Of a stretch of 64,000 nt of DNA, positions 17,985 to 27,278 are shown in pieces (position 1 is the first letter of the stretch; every line of letters begins with the position of its first letter). Under the pieces are notes generated by a model. That model saw only the letters and a list, made by a program, of their open reading frames with translations, was not told where the DNA came from and made no database searches. Location of the stretch: contig PNAI01000048.1 in assembly GCA_003169835.1 (NCBI GenBank), positions 542 to 64,541 of the forward strand, in the 5' to 3' direction. The translations under genes were made by a program, and so were the position numbers. The DNA is from Hyphomicrobiales bacterium (GTDB lineage: Bacteria; Pseudomonadota; Alphaproteobacteria; Rhizobiales; Xanthobacteraceae).

Positions 17985-18713
17985 TCCGCCCTCTGAAATC
18001 CTGTCAAAGACGGCGGAGAAATTGGGGACGATTTTTCAAACTCGGCGCGGGCGCCGTGCCTCACCCAATTCGCGCGCTGTGAATATGTCATGCGGGAGCC
18101 GACGCTCGATAAAAATTATCCACTGGCAAGGTGCAGCCAGCTGCCGGTGGCAAGATCGACGCCTTGACACGATCACGCTTATTGAAACGCACGAGCGTGG
18201 CCGATGAGGCCGCGCACCGCCGTCCGCTGGTATCAGATTCGGGCAGGGTTGACAGTCCTTTCCTGCTGCTTTGTCGGTGCATGTGGGATGTGAATTTGCA
18301 GCCTGCGCTTGTGGAACGCCATCGTGCTGGAAAAGGGTTCGCGAGTGCGGAAATGCATCCCGGGATTGCCGCCGTAGGGCGGCATCTTGCCGCGTTACGG
18401 TTTCGATTGGCTGCAGTCCGGGCATTCACATCACTCGCGCCAAGAGCGATATCCAGATATATATCAAAGCTTTACTCGCAAATACACGTGCGGCTGGTAA
18501 AATCTTGCTGTGTTTTTGGCAGACTCCCGCGCTCCGTAATATTTTATGCCAAGCCACCTTTTTTTGGTTAATAGGATATTGGATATTCATGCGCGACTAG
18601 CGCCAAGCGGGTGTCGGAAGCGCCAAGGCGGCAGATCATACCGAACCGTTGAGATTCTCTACCTCTGTAAAGCCAACCCTCGGCAGGAACTCGGCGTAGC
18701 AACAAAGGGAGGA
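17985..18713. other. 730-bp intergenic region, no convincing gene
   Basis: Open frames exist here on both strands, but none has a family-like protein, a ribosome site or consistent codon use. From about 18440 to 18600 the DNA is markedly AT-richer than the flanks (ttttggttaataggatattgg). This is probably upstream regulatory DNA of the TctC gene at 18720 and of the divergent regulator. I see no tRNA or inverted terminal repeats. Confidence 0.45.
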
Positions 18714-18719
18714 ATGGCT

Positions 18720-19724
18720 ATGAGAAAATGCTTGAACTCAAGGACTCTCGGTGCGGCGGTTGTGTTGGCCGCAGCGCAAATGACTGCTACCCACGCGGCG
18801 TGGGAGCCGTCCCGTCCGGTTGAAATCATCGTGCCGGCAGGACCCGGCGGCGGCGCCGATCAAATGGCGCGCGTCGTGCAGGGCATCGTGAGCAAACACA
18901 ATCTGATGAAGCAATCGATGGTCGTCATCAACAAGGCGGGCGGCGCCGGTGGCGAAGGCTTTCTTGATGTGAAGGGCTCGAAGGACAATCCGCACAAGCT
19001 GGTGATCACCCTCTCCAACTTGTTCACCACACCGCTCGGTACCGGTATTCCATTCAACTGGAAAGATCTCACGCCGGTCGCCATGATGGCGCTCGATGAA
19101 TTTGTGCTGTGGGTGAATGCCGAGACGCCGTACAAGACGGCGCAGGAGTACATCGAAGCCGTTAAGAAGGCGCCACCCGGCACGTTCAAAATGGGCGGCA
19201 CCGGTTCCAAGCAAGAAGACCAGATCCTCACGGTCGCGATCGAAAAGGATGCGGGCGTCAAGTTCATGTACATTCCGTTTCGAGGCGGCGGAGAGGTAGC
19301 GGTGCAGCTCGTCGGCAAACACGTCGACTCGACCGTCAACAATCCGATTGAAGCCGTTGCGCAATGGCGCGCCAATTCAGTGCGACCGCTGTGCGTGTTC
19401 GACACAAAGCCGCTAGCCTACACCGATAAGGTGACCGCGGACAAATCCTGGGGCGATATCCCCACTTGCGCCTCGCAGGGACTGAAAACCACATATCTGA
19501 TGCTGCGCGGGTTCTTCATGCCGCCAGGCGCAACCAAAGAGCAGGTTGACTATTACGTCGACCTTTTTAAGAAGGTGCGCGAGACACCGGAATGGAAAGG
19601 CCTGATGAAAAATGGCGCGTTTAACCAGTCCTTCATGGTCGGCGATGAATACACCAAGTGGGTTGAAGGCGAAGAGAAGCGCCACCAGACTCTGATGAAA
19701 GAAGCAGGGTTCCTGGCGAACTGA
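18720..19724 (+). CDS. Tripartite tricarboxylate transporter substrate-binding protein (TctC/Bug family)
   Basis: 334 residues with a Sec signal peptide (RKCLNSRTLGAAVVLAAAQM, cleavage near THA-AWE). The mature protein has the Bug fold. The VEIIVPAGPGGGADQMAR and NKAGGAGGEGFL segments form the carboxylate-binding beta-strand loops known in the family. The ATG at 18720 has AAAGGGAGG 7 nt before it. An ATG two codons earlier is too close to that site. No TctA/TctB membrane genes are nearby. Its position before oxalate genes makes oxalate or another dicarboxylate a plausible ligand (inference). Confidence 0.84.
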   Translation: MRKCLNSRTLGAAVVLAAAQMTATHAAWEPSRPVEIIVPAGPGGGADQMARVVQGIVSKHNLMKQSMVVINKAGGAGGEGFLDVKGSKDNPHKLVITLSNLFTTPLGTGIPFNWKDLTPVAMMALDEFVLWVNAETPYKTAQEYIEAVKKAPPGTFKMGGTGSKQEDQILTVAIEKDAGVKFMYIPFRGGGEVAVQLVGKHVDSTVNNPIEAVAQWRANSVRPLCVFDTKPLAYTDKVTADKSWGDIPTCASQGLKTTYLMLRGFFMPPGATKEQVDYYVDLFKKVRETPEWKGLMKNGAFNQSFMVGDEYTKWVEGEEKRHQTLMKEAGFLAN

Positions 19725-19884
19725 TCATCCAGACAAATAATGCCAATCGTTGGATCAAATCCGATGGGGAGCAAAATTTGGAAGGAACATCAAACCGAAG
19801 TTTAGGAAGGCCTGTTCAAAAATGGCCGGTTCAACGGTGCGACAATCAAATCATCAAGTGTCGAAGAACCGGGAGGTTAATACG

Positions 19885-20349
19885 ATGGGCATGTGTACGA
19901 TAAGAGCGGTAGTTGCAGCGTCCGTTGTTGCGATATTTGTCAGCGGATCAGCTTTCGCAGCCGATCGCGCGAACAAAGACGAAGCGGTCGCGATGGTGAA
20001 GAAGGCGGTCGCTGCCATCAAGGCGAATGGCGATAAGGCCTATGCCGATATTACCGCGAAGGGCGGCCCGTTCACTGACCGCGATCTCTACATCGTTGTC
20101 TACAAGACCGATGGTGTTGTGCTTGCCCATGGCCAAAATGAAACATTGGTCGGCAAAAACCTATCGGACGCGAAAGATCCCGAAGGCAAGCCGTTTGTCG
20201 CCGAGCGCATTGAACTTGCGAAGAAGGGCGCGCCGTTCTGGCAGGACTACAAGTACATGGACCCGCTGACCAAGAAGTCTGAGCCAAAGCAGATGTACTG
20301 CGAGCCGGTCAACGACACGGCTGTATGCGGTGGCATCTATAAACTCTGA
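19885..20349 (+). CDS. Periplasmic single-Cache-domain protein
   Basis: 154 residues. A Sec signal peptide (residues 1 to about 24, ending SGSAFA-AD) precedes one small Cache (sCache_2-like) domain with the FTDRDLYIVVYKTDGVVLAHG and KGAPFWQDYKYMDP strands. A Cys pair near the C-terminus (MYCEPVNDTAVCGG) may form a disulfide. Such soluble Cache proteins bind small carboxylates and act as receptors or carriers. Its position between a TctC protein and an OxlT-like carrier suggests an oxalate- or formate-linked role (inference). GGGAGG precedes the ATG. Confidence 0.8.
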   Translation: MGMCTIRAVVAASVVAIFVSGSAFAADRANKDEAVAMVKKAVAAIKANGDKAYADITAKGGPFTDRDLYIVVYKTDGVVLAHGQNETLVGKNLSDAKDPEGKPFVAERIELAKKGAPFWQDYKYMDPLTKKSEPKQMYCEPVNDTAVCGGIYKL

Positions 20350-20371
20350 TCGAGTATAAACTCTGATCGAG
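20338..20371. repeat. 17-bp perfect tandem duplication over a stop codon
   Basis: The 17-mer tataaactctgatcgag occurs twice head to tail (20338-20354 and 20355-20371). The first copy encodes the last codons and TGA of the Cache protein. The second copy is untranslated. It looks like a recent slippage or unequal-exchange duplication. Confidence 0.9.
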
Positions 20372-20376
20372 AAATT

Positions 20377-20401
20377 GCGAGCCGGCTAACCGCCGGCTCG
20401 C
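20377..20401 (+). terminator. Hairpin after the Cache-protein gene
   Basis: A 10-bp perfect GC-rich stem (20377-20386 with 20392-20401) around a 5-nt loop. The following T tract is weak (ttgct). It is a probable terminator or mRNA-end stabiliser separating this gene from the MFS gene. Confidence 0.55.
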
Positions 20402-20516
20402 TTGCTACCATGATGCGGCGGAATATCCGACACGTGAAAATGTAATCGGGTGTCCGAAAAACGGGATCTAAAATCTAGGAATGGATCACAAAAAACCAAT
20501 ATTTATGGGGATGGAA

Positions 20517-21968
20517 ATGGCTACAAGCGCAAGCGTCGTACCAGTTCACGCACGAGCGTCGGAGCTCATGCGATGGGGGCAGCTCGTCATCGGCATTGTC
20601 TGCATGGTGATGATCGCAAACCTGCAATATGGGTGGACTTTCTTCGTCCCCGATATTCAGAAGACGTTCGGGTGGGATCGCGCATCGATCCAAATCGCCT
20701 TCACGCTTTTCGTGCTGTTCGAAACATGGCTGGTTCCGATCGAAGGCTGGTTCGTCGACAAATACGGCCCGCGCATCGTCATTTTCATCGGCGGTATTCT
20801 TTGTGCCATCGGTTGGGTAATGAATTCCTACGCTACTTCGCTCAGCGCGTTCTATGCCGCCCAAATCATCGCGGGTATCGGTGCAGGTGGGGTGTATGGA
20901 ACTTGTATTGGAACCGCGCTCAAGTGGTTTCCCGACAAGCGCGGACTTGCAGCAGGTCTGACCGCCGCGGGATTTGGCGCCGGATCGGCGTTGACGGTAG
21001 CGCCAATCCAAAACATGATTCAGTCGAGCGGATTCCAGGCGACATTCTTCAACTTTGGAATTGGCCAAGGCATCATCGTTTGTATCCTGGCATTTTTCAT
21101 GAATGCGCCCAAGCCAGGCCAGGTGCCGGATACAGTTCAGAACACCGCCATTTTGCAGTCGAAGCGGCAATTCTCTCCAAGCGAAATCATCGGCCCGACG
21201 ATGTTTTGGATCGTTGGTTCCGCTATCGCTTTGGTCGGTGGTTTGGCACTGTGGTCGATAGGCCAGCAGTTTTACATTCCGTTAGCTCTCGCGATCCTCA
21301 TCTTCTGCTATGGTGGCTACGTGGTCTGGACGCGCGGCCAACCCGTCTTCACGCTCATGTATTTCATGTTCGTGATGGTCGGTGCTGGCGGCTTGATGGT
21401 GACTGCAAATCTCGCGCCGATTTCGCAAGATTTGAAAATTGCCGGAATCCCGGTGTCATTGTTCGGACTGACGATGACTGCCCTCACATTTGCGGCAACC
21501 ATCGACCGCGTCTTGAACGGTCTCACGCGTCCGTTCTTCGGGTGGGTGTCTGATCACATCGGTCGTGAAAACACGATGTTCCTTGCGTTCTTCATCGAGG
21601 GCGTCGGAATTTTCGCGCTGTACAAGTTCGGGTCGGATCCGGTGATTTTCGTCATTCTGAGCGGTTTGGTGTTCTTTGCCTGGGGCGAGATTTACAGCCT
21701 CTTCCCATCGACCTGCACCGACACGTTTGGTTCGAAATTTGCCACCACAAATGCCGGATTGTTATACACCGCAAAGGGAACTGCAGCGCTTTTGGTGCCC
21801 TATACCAACCAGATCCAAAAAATGACGGGAAGCTGGGACATGGTGTTCATCATTGCGGCCGGAGCGAACATCCTCGCAGCAGTCCTTGCGATCGCTGTGC
21901 TTAAACCCTGGCGTCGGAAGATTCTGTCGTCAGCGACTCACAGCGAAAGTCTGAAGATCGCTGCATGA
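20517..21968 (+). CDS. MFS transporter, oxalate:formate antiporter (OFA) family
   Basis: A 483-residue inner-membrane carrier with about 12 membrane helices. The N-terminal half has the OFA pattern: QYGWTFFVPDIQKTFGW, then LFETWLVPIEGWFVDKYGPR (the MFS loop 2-3 motif), GAGGVYGTCIG and LKWFPDKRGLAAGLTAAGFG. In this family the carrier exchanges oxalate for formate. The oxc and frc genes nearby support that substrate. I prefer the ATG at 20517 because GGGGATGGA precedes it and family members begin about there. An in-frame ATG at 20481 is the alternative. Confidence 0.87.
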   Translation: MATSASVVPVHARASELMRWGQLVIGIVCMVMIANLQYGWTFFVPDIQKTFGWDRASIQIAFTLFVLFETWLVPIEGWFVDKYGPRIVIFIGGILCAIGWVMNSYATSLSAFYAAQIIAGIGAGGVYGTCIGTALKWFPDKRGLAAGLTAAGFGAGSALTVAPIQNMIQSSGFQATFFNFGIGQGIIVCILAFFMNAPKPGQVPDTVQNTAILQSKRQFSPSEIIGPTMFWIVGSAIALVGGLALWSIGQQFYIPLALAILIFCYGGYVVWTRGQPVFTLMYFMFVMVGAGGLMVTANLAPISQDLKIAGIPVSLFGLTMTALTFAATIDRVLNGLTRPFFGWVSDHIGRENTMFLAFFIEGVGIFALYKFGSDPVIFVILSGLVFFAWGEIYSLFPSTCTDTFGSKFATTNAGLLYTAKGTAALLVPYTNQIQKMTGSWDMVFIIAAGANILAAVLAIAVLKPWRRKILSSATHSESLKIAA

Positions 21969-21979
21969 AGGACTGTGAT

Positions 21980-22005
21980 GCCCCGCCTCGGTAATGAGGC
22001 GGGGC
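21980..22005 (+). terminator. Hairpin after the MFS gene
   Basis: A 10-bp stem gccccgcctc/gaggcggggc with a 6-nt loop, 12 nt after the MFS stop. There is no T tract, so it is either a factor-assisted terminator or an mRNA-stabilising hairpin. Confidence 0.5.
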
Positions 22006-22147
22006 TCATAACCTGGGTCTAGCCATTTATTCGATTGAGATGGTTGTTGCGGCTGATCAAGACGCAGCATGCCCATAGGGTGTCGCTGATGACGGTCGGC
22101 AAAAATATTGCATAACCGTTGCACCGTCTTAGTCTCTGGAATACGTT

Positions 22148-22912
22148 ATGCCAGATATGACAACCGATAAACGCATAGTGCGCCGTGTTTCCGCTCGGAG
22201 TTCAGGTCCGGGAAGGGCTGCCGCCGTCACGCCCCTGCTCGCGATTGAGCCGATCGATACGTCGTTCAGCTTCAAGAACAAAGCCTATGCGGCTTTGAAG
22301 AACGTGATCGTGTCGATGGACATCTATCGCAGCCGTTCAGACATCAGGCTTGATGAGCGCAAACTGGCGCAAGATTTCGGCGTGAGCCGCACACCGGTGC
22401 GCGAGGCGATGGCGCAGCTTGAGCGCGAGGGCTTCGTGCGTGCGGTGCCGCGGCGCGGCATCTTCGTGGTGCGCAAGACCAAGCGTGAAGTGATCGAAAT
22501 GATCACCGCCTGGGCGGCGCTCGAAAGCATGGCCGCGCGCCTCATCACCCAGAACGCAAGCAATGAGCAGATCGCGAGTTTGGGGCGAATGTTCGCGACC
22601 TTCGTGGGCGGCCAGTTGCACGCGCATCTTGATGAGTATTCCGAGGTAAACATCGAGTTCCACCAGACCATCATTCGCATGAGCGGAAACAGTGTGCTCA
22701 TCAAGCTGGCAGAGAACCTGTTCACCCACATGCGCATGATCCGGATGAAAACGATTGGAGAGCATGATCGCGCCGATCGCTCGATCCGAGATCACATGAA
22801 CATCATTGAGGCGTTGGAAGCGCGGGATATCGCGCGCGCCGAGGAATTGGTGCGCAATCACGCGCTGGGTTTGGCCGAGCACGTGGAAAAATACGCCGAC
22901 TATTTGGACTGA
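22148..22912 (+). CDS. GntR-family (FCD/FadR-type) transcriptional regulator
   Basis: 254 residues. A GntR winged helix at about 45-110 ([29 protein letters not shown]) is followed by an all-helical FCD ligand domain. The FCD metal-site residues are visible as D-x-x-FH ([11 protein letters not shown]), H in DHMNIIEAL and H in NHALGLAEH. Such regulators sense small carboxylates or their CoA esters. It lies directly before oxc and probably controls the oxalate operon. An N-terminal extension of ~40 residues precedes the DNA-binding domain. Confidence 0.88.
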   Translation: MPDMTTDKRIVRRVSARSSGPGRAAAVTPLLAIEPIDTSFSFKNKAYAALKNVIVSMDIYRSRSDIRLDERKLAQDFGVSRTPVREAMAQLEREGFVRAVPRRGIFVVRKTKREVIEMITAWAALESMAARLITQNASNEQIASLGRMFATFVGGQLHAHLDEYSEVNIEFHQTIIRMSGNSVLIKLAENLFTHMRMIRMKTIGEHDRADRSIRDHMNIIEALEARDIARAEELVRNHALGLAEHVEKYADYLD

Positions 22913-22938
22913 AAGCAAAAAAGCGTAGGAGGACCATC

Positions 22939-24684
22939 ATGGCCGAAGCAGCAGTGAAAACGAAACCCGCAGCCGCCACGGCGGACGGAGCAGAGCGGGA
23001 GCTGACGGATGGCTTTCACCTCGTCATCGATGCGCTCAAGCTCAACGGTCTCAACACGATCTATGGGGTGCCTGGCATTCCGATCACGGACTTTGGCCGT
23101 ATGGCGCAGGCTGAAGGCATCCGCATCATCTCGTTCCGGCATGAGCAGAACGCGGGTTATGCGGCGTCGATCGCCGGCTTCCTTACCAAGAAACCCGGCG
23201 TCTGCCTCACGGTGTCGGCGCCGGGCTTTCTCAACGGTCTAACCGCGCTCGCCCACGCCACGACCAACTGCTTCCCGATGATCCTGATCTCCGGCTCGTC
23301 AGAGCGCGAGATCGTCGATCTGCAGCAGGGCGACTACGAAGAAATGGATCAGCTCGCGATCGCCAAGCCGCTCTGCAAGGCCGCGTTCCGCGTGCTGCAT
23401 GCGCAAGACATTGGTATCGGGCTTGCGCGCGCGATCCGCGCCGCGGTGTCGGGCCGTCCGGGCGGCGTCTATCTTGACTTGCCTGCCAAGCTGTTCGGGC
23501 AGGTGATGGATGCGGAGGCTGGAAAGAAGTCGCTTGTGAAAGTGATCGACGCGGCGCCGGCCCAGATTCCGGCACCTGAAGCGGTCAAGCGCGCGCTGGA
23601 CGTGCTCAAGAGCGCCAAGAAGCCGCTGATCATCCTCGGCAAGGGCGCGGCCTATGCACAGGCCGACGACGCGATCCGCGCTTTGGTTGAAAAGAGCGGC
23701 ATTCCTTTCCTGCCGATGAGCATGGGCAAGGGTTTGCTGCCCGACACGCATCCGCAGTGTGCGGGTGCTGCGCGTTCGACGGTGCTGAAGGATTCCGATG
23801 TCGTGATGTTGATCGGCGCACGTCTCAATTGGCTCCTCTCGCACGGCAAGGGCAAGACCTGGGGCGAGGCGCCGAAGAAGTTCATCCAGATCGACATCGA
23901 GCCGAAGGAAATGGACTCCAACGTCGAGATCGTCGCGCCGGTGGTTGGCGACATCGGTTCGTGCGTCTCGGCGCTTCTGCACGGCATGGGTGGCAACTGG
24001 TCGGCCCCACCGGCCGATTGGACTGCCGCTGTCACCAAGAAGCGCGACGAGAACGTTTCCAAGATGGCGCCGCGGCTGATGAACAACAATTCGCCGATGG
24101 ATTACCACGGCGCCCTCGGCGTGCTGCGCACCATCGTCAAGGAGCGGCCGGACGCCATCCTCGTCAATGAAGGCGCCAACACCCTCGATCTCGCTCGTGG
24201 CATCATCGACATGTATCAGCCACGTAAACGCCTCGACGTGGGTACTTGGGGTATCATGGGCATCGGTATGGGCTATTCCATCGCCGCAGCCATCGAGACC
24301 GGCAAACCCGTGCTCGCGATCGAAGGCGATAGCGCATTCGGCTTCTCCGGCATGGAGGTCGAAACGATCTGCCGGTACAAGCTGCCGGTTTGCGTTGTCA
24401 TCTTCAACAACGACGGCATTTATCGCGGCACCGACGTCAATTCTGTAAGTTCGGACCCGGCGCCGACCGTGTTTGTGAAGGGCTCGCGTTACGACAAAAT
24501 GATGGAGGCCTTTGGCGGCGTCGGCGTCAATGCGACGTCTCCGGACGAGCTGAAGCGCGCCGTGAACGCTGCGATGGACTCGGGCAAGCCGACCCTCATC
24601 AATGCGGTGCTCGATCCGGCCGCCGGCAGCGAGAGCGGCCGCATCGGCAATCTCAATCCGCAAAGTGTGCTTCGCAAGAAGTAA
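22939..24684 (+). CDS. oxc: Oxalyl-CoA decarboxylase
   Basis: A 581-residue thiamine-diphosphate enzyme converting oxalyl-CoA to formyl-CoA and CO2. The ThDP-activating glutamate is E69 in [12 protein letters not shown]. The ThDP/Mg motif starts at E462-G463-D464 ([19 protein letters not shown]) and ends in FNNDGIYRG. The length equals that of known oxalyl-CoA decarboxylases (~565-580). GTAGGAGG lies before the ATG, 26 nt after the GntR stop. The next gene, frc, supplies its substrate, and the pairing makes the assignment strong against other ThDP decarboxylases. Confidence 0.94.
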   Translation: MAEAAVKTKPAAATADGAERELTDGFHLVIDALKLNGLNTIYGVPGIPITDFGRMAQAEGIRIISFRHEQNAGYAASIAGFLTKKPGVCLTVSAPGFLNGLTALAHATTNCFPMILISGSSEREIVDLQQGDYEEMDQLAIAKPLCKAAFRVLHAQDIGIGLARAIRAAVSGRPGGVYLDLPAKLFGQVMDAEAGKKSLVKVIDAAPAQIPAPEAVKRALDVLKSAKKPLIILGKGAAYAQADDAIRALVEKSGIPFLPMSMGKGLLPDTHPQCAGAARSTVLKDSDVVMLIGARLNWLLSHGKGKTWGEAPKKFIQIDIEPKEMDSNVEIVAPVVGDIGSCVSALLHGMGGNWSAPPADWTAAVTKKRDENVSKMAPRLMNNNSPMDYHGALGVLRTIVKERPDAILVNEGANTLDLARGIIDMYQPRKRLDVGTWGIMGIGMGYSIAAAIETGKPVLAIEGDSAFGFSGMEVETICRYKLPVCVVIFNNDGIYRGTDVNSVSSDPAPTVFVKGSRYDKMMEAFGGVGVNATSPDELKRAVNAAMDSGKPTLINAVLDPAAGSESGRIGNLNPQSVLRKK

Positions 24685-24748
24685 ATCGGCCACATCGATT
24701 GAACTCTCATCACCAAAAACCAACCATGTACAAGTGACGGGGAAGAAC

Positions 24749-26170
24749 ATGGCTACAAAAAAGAAGAGCAAAAAGGCGGCGGCAAAGAAGCCGGCGGCGA
24801 AAAATGTTTTGAAGCTCAAGTCTGCCAAAGGCGCGGCGGCGAAGAACGGGCTGCCAAAACCATCCACGAAACCATTCGGGCAGGCTGGCAAGGCGCTCGA
24901 CGGCGTGAAGGTCCTGGACTTTACTCACGTGCAGTCGGGTCCGACTTGCACGCAGCTTCTGGCTTACATGGGCGCCGACTGCATCAAGGTCGAACGGCCT
25001 GGCGTCGGCGACATCACGCGCGGACAATTGCGCGACGTGAAAGGCGCCGACAGCCTCTACTTCACCATGCTCAACGGCAACAAGCGCTCGATCACGATCG
25101 ACTCCAAGCATGCCAAGGGCAAGGATATCCTCGACCGCCTGATCAAGCATTGCGACGTGCTGGTGGAGAATTTCGCGCCCGGCGCGCTCGACCGCATGGG
25201 GCTGACCTGGGAGTACATCCACAAGCTCAACCCGCGCATGATCGTGGCTTCGGTCAAGGGCTTCGGCCCGGGACCGTACGAGGATTGCAAGGTCTATGAG
25301 AACGTCGCGCAATGCGCCGGCGGTTCCGCGTCGACCACGGGCTTCCGTGAAGGTCCGCCGCTCGTTACCGGCTCGCAGATCGGCGATTCCGGCACAGGGC
25401 TGCATCTCGCGTTCGGAATCGTGAGCGCGCTCTATCAGCGGATGCGGACCGGGCGCGGCCAGATGGTACTCTGCGCTATGCAGGACGGTGTGCTCAATCT
25501 TGCGCGCGTCAAACTGCGCGACCAGCAGCGCCTCAAGCACGGGCCGCTCGCCGAGTATAGCCAGTACGGCGAGGGCGTTCCATTCGGTAGCGCAGTGCCA
25601 CGCGCGGGCAATGACTCGGGCGGCGGGCAGCCGGGCTGGATTCTCAAGTGCAAGGGCTGGGAGAAGGATCCCGACGCCTATATCTATTTCATCACGCAGG
25701 CGCCGGTGTGGGCGGAAATTTGCGATCTCATCGGCAAGCCGGAATGGAAGACCGATCCCGACTACTCGACACCGCCGGCACGGCTGCCGCGTCTCAAAGC
25801 TATCTTCGGGACGATCGAGCAGTGGACCATGACCAAGACCAAATTCGAGGTCATGGATATTTGCAACAAGGTCGACATTCCAGTGGGGCCTATCCTGTCG
25901 ATGAAAGAGATCGCGGAGGAAAAATCGCTGCGCGATACCGGCACGGTGGTCGAGGTCGATCATCCGACGCGCGGTAAATATCTGACCGTCGGTAATCCGG
26001 TGAAAATGTCGGACTCGGTCACAGAAGTGAAGCGCTCGCCGCTGTTGGGCGAGCACACCGAGGAGATTCTCACCAAGGTGCTCGGCTATTCGGCAAAAGA
26101 AGTTGCGGACATCAAGACTTCGGGCGCGATCACGCCGCCCGAGAAGCCGTCTAAGGCGGAGGCGGCGTAA
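24749..26170 (+). CDS. frc: Formyl-CoA:oxalate CoA-transferase with Lys/Ala-rich N-terminal tail
   Basis: A 473-residue family III CoA-transferase that moves CoA from formyl-CoA to oxalate, feeding oxc. Residues ~48-470 are the CaiB/BaiF fold. The catalytic aspartate that forms the acyl anhydride is D213 in [10 protein letters not shown], equivalent to D169 of the Oxalobacter enzyme. The 44-residue offset comes from an extra N-terminus (about 2-45) composed mostly of Lys and Ala, resembling histone H1 tails. GGGGAAG precedes the ATG at 24749, so the tail looks translated. It ends 9 nt before a palindromic repeat. Confidence 0.91.
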   Translation: MATKKKSKKAAAKKPAAKNVLKLKSAKGAAAKNGLPKPSTKPFGQAGKALDGVKVLDFTHVQSGPTCTQLLAYMGADCIKVERPGVGDITRGQLRDVKGADSLYFTMLNGNKRSITIDSKHAKGKDILDRLIKHCDVLVENFAPGALDRMGLTWEYIHKLNPRMIVASVKGFGPGPYEDCKVYENVAQCAGGSASTTGFREGPPLVTGSQIGDSGTGLHLAFGIVSALYQRMRTGRGQMVLCAMQDGVLNLARVKLRDQQRLKHGPLAEYSQYGEGVPFGSAVPRAGNDSGGGQPGWILKCKGWEKDPDAYIYFITQAPVWAEICDLIGKPEWKTDPDYSTPPARLPRLKAIFGTIEQWTMTKTKFEVMDICNKVDIPVGPILSMKEIAEEKSLRDTGTVVEVDHPTRGKYLTVGNPVKMSDSVTEVKRSPLLGEHTEEILTKVLGYSAKEVADIKTSGAITPPEKPSKAEAA

Positions 26171-26181
26171 TGAAAAGATAC

Positions 26182-26295
26182 CTCTCCTCTTGTGGGGGAG
26201 GCGGGCGCGTTTTGCGCGCCGGGAGCGGGGTAAGCGGCAATCGCGAAACTTGCGGCTTACCCCCCTCCCTAACCCTCCCCCACAAGGGGGGAGGG
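26182..26295. repeat. Nested intergenic palindromic repeat (type 2)
   Basis: The outer arms ctctcctcttgtgggggag and cctcccccacaagggggg pair. Inside are two smaller dyads, ggcgcg-tttt-gcgcgcc and gggtaagc...gcttaccc. Elements of this GGGGGAGG/CCTCCCCC type are frequent between genes in Bradyrhizobium-like genomes. It separates frc from the formyl-transfer gene inside one likely operon and could tune downstream expression. Confidence 0.75.
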
Positions 26296-26325
26296 AACAG
26301 TCTGAGTTCTGGGAGGGGTTGATAA

Positions 26326-27255
26326 ATGCGTATTGTGGTTCACGGCCAGCAGGCCTTCGGCAAGGCTGTCCTGGAAGCGCTGATCAAACGCGGTGAAAAT
26401 GTTGTTGCGGTCTATGCCGCGCCGGAAAAGGAAGGCGCGAAGGCCGATCCGCTGAAGGAAGCGGCGTTGGCAGCCAAGCTGCCGGTTTTTCAGCCCGCCT
26501 CGTACAAAAAGCCTGAGGTGTGGGAAGAGTTCAAGGCGCTCAAGCCCGACCTGCAGGTGATGGCGTTCGTGACGCTCTTTGTGCCGGAGGAGTTTCTCAA
26601 CATCCCAACCAAGGGCTCGATCCAGTATCATCCGTCGCTGTTGCCCGCCTATCGCGGCGCGAGCGCGATCAACTGGCCGATCATCAAGGGCGAGAAGGAA
26701 ACCGGGCTCTCGATCTTCTGGCCCGACAACGGACTCGATACCGGCGCCGTGCTGCTGCAGAAGAAAACGCCGATCAGCGGTACTGACACTCTCGGCACGG
26801 TCTATTTCGACCGTCTGTTTCCCATGGGCGTCGAGGCGATGATGGAATCGGTTGACTTGGTCAAAGCCGGCAAGGCGCCGCGCATCAAACAGGATGACTT
26901 GAAAGCAACTTATGAAGGCCGCTGCGGTTCCGACAACGCGCGCATCGACTGGGGCAAGCCCTGGGAGCAAATCGACCGTCTGATACGCGGTTGCAGCCCG
27001 GCGCCCGGCGCCTGGGCCACGCTCGAGGGCAAGCAGCTGAAGATTTTCGATGCCAAGCCGATGCCGGCGAAGGATCCGAAAGGCATCGCCGGCAAGATCG
27101 GCGAAATCGTTGCGGTCGAGGCCGATGGCTTCACCGTCGTTTGCGCGGACGGCCGCTTTAAGGTCACACGCGTGCAACCCGCCGACGGCAAGAAGATCGA
27201 GGCCGGCGAATGGGCTGCCTCGGCCAAGCTCGCTACCGGAATCCGCTTCGCTTAA
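26326..27255 (+). CDS. 10-formyltetrahydrofolate hydrolase/formyltransferase-like protein (ALDH1L1 N-terminal type)
   Basis: 309 residues, cytosolic. The catalytic domain (about 1-200) and a C-terminal FMT_C-like barrel (about 210-305) match the methionyl-tRNA formyltransferase superfamily. The active-site segment [20 protein letters not shown] is much closer to the hydrolase domain of 10-formyl-THF dehydrogenase (ALDH1L1) than to Fmt. H102 and D138 are spaced 36 residues apart, like H106/D142 of that enzyme. Placed between frc and fhs, it probably handles formyl groups on tetrahydrofolate: hydrolysis to formate, or possibly transfer from formyl-CoA (speculative). GGGAGGGG precedes the ATG. 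Confidence 0.8.
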   Translation: MRIVVHGQQAFGKAVLEALIKRGENVVAVYAAPEKEGAKADPLKEAALAAKLPVFQPASYKKPEVWEEFKALKPDLQVMAFVTLFVPEEFLNIPTKGSIQYHPSLLPAYRGASAINWPIIKGEKETGLSIFWPDNGLDTGAVLLQKKTPISGTDTLGTVYFDRLFPMGVEAMMESVDLVKAGKAPRIKQDDLKATYEGRCGSDNARIDWGKPWEQIDRLIRGCSPAPGAWATLEGKQLKIFDAKPMPAKDPKGIAGKIGEIVAVEADGFTVVCADGRFKVTRVQPADGKKIEAGEWAASAKLATGIRFA

Positions 27256-27278
27256 ATTTCAGATTGGAAGAACAGACA

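Noticed and set aside
18131-18571. Open frames in the 730-bp gap before the TctC gene
   Set aside because: No ribosome site, inconsistent codon use and no similarity to any family I know. Treated as intergenic.
23299-24891. A 530-codon minus-strand frame opposite oxalyl-CoA decarboxylase
   Set aside because: Antisense shadow of oxc. It has low-complexity composition and no domain, and it would overlap two real genes.
24710-26056. A 448-codon open frame on the minus strand opposite formyl-CoA transferase
   Set aside because: It is a GC-rich antisense shadow with a His/Arg/Asp-heavy composition, no family pattern and no ribosome site. The plus strand encodes a complete catalytic enzyme.
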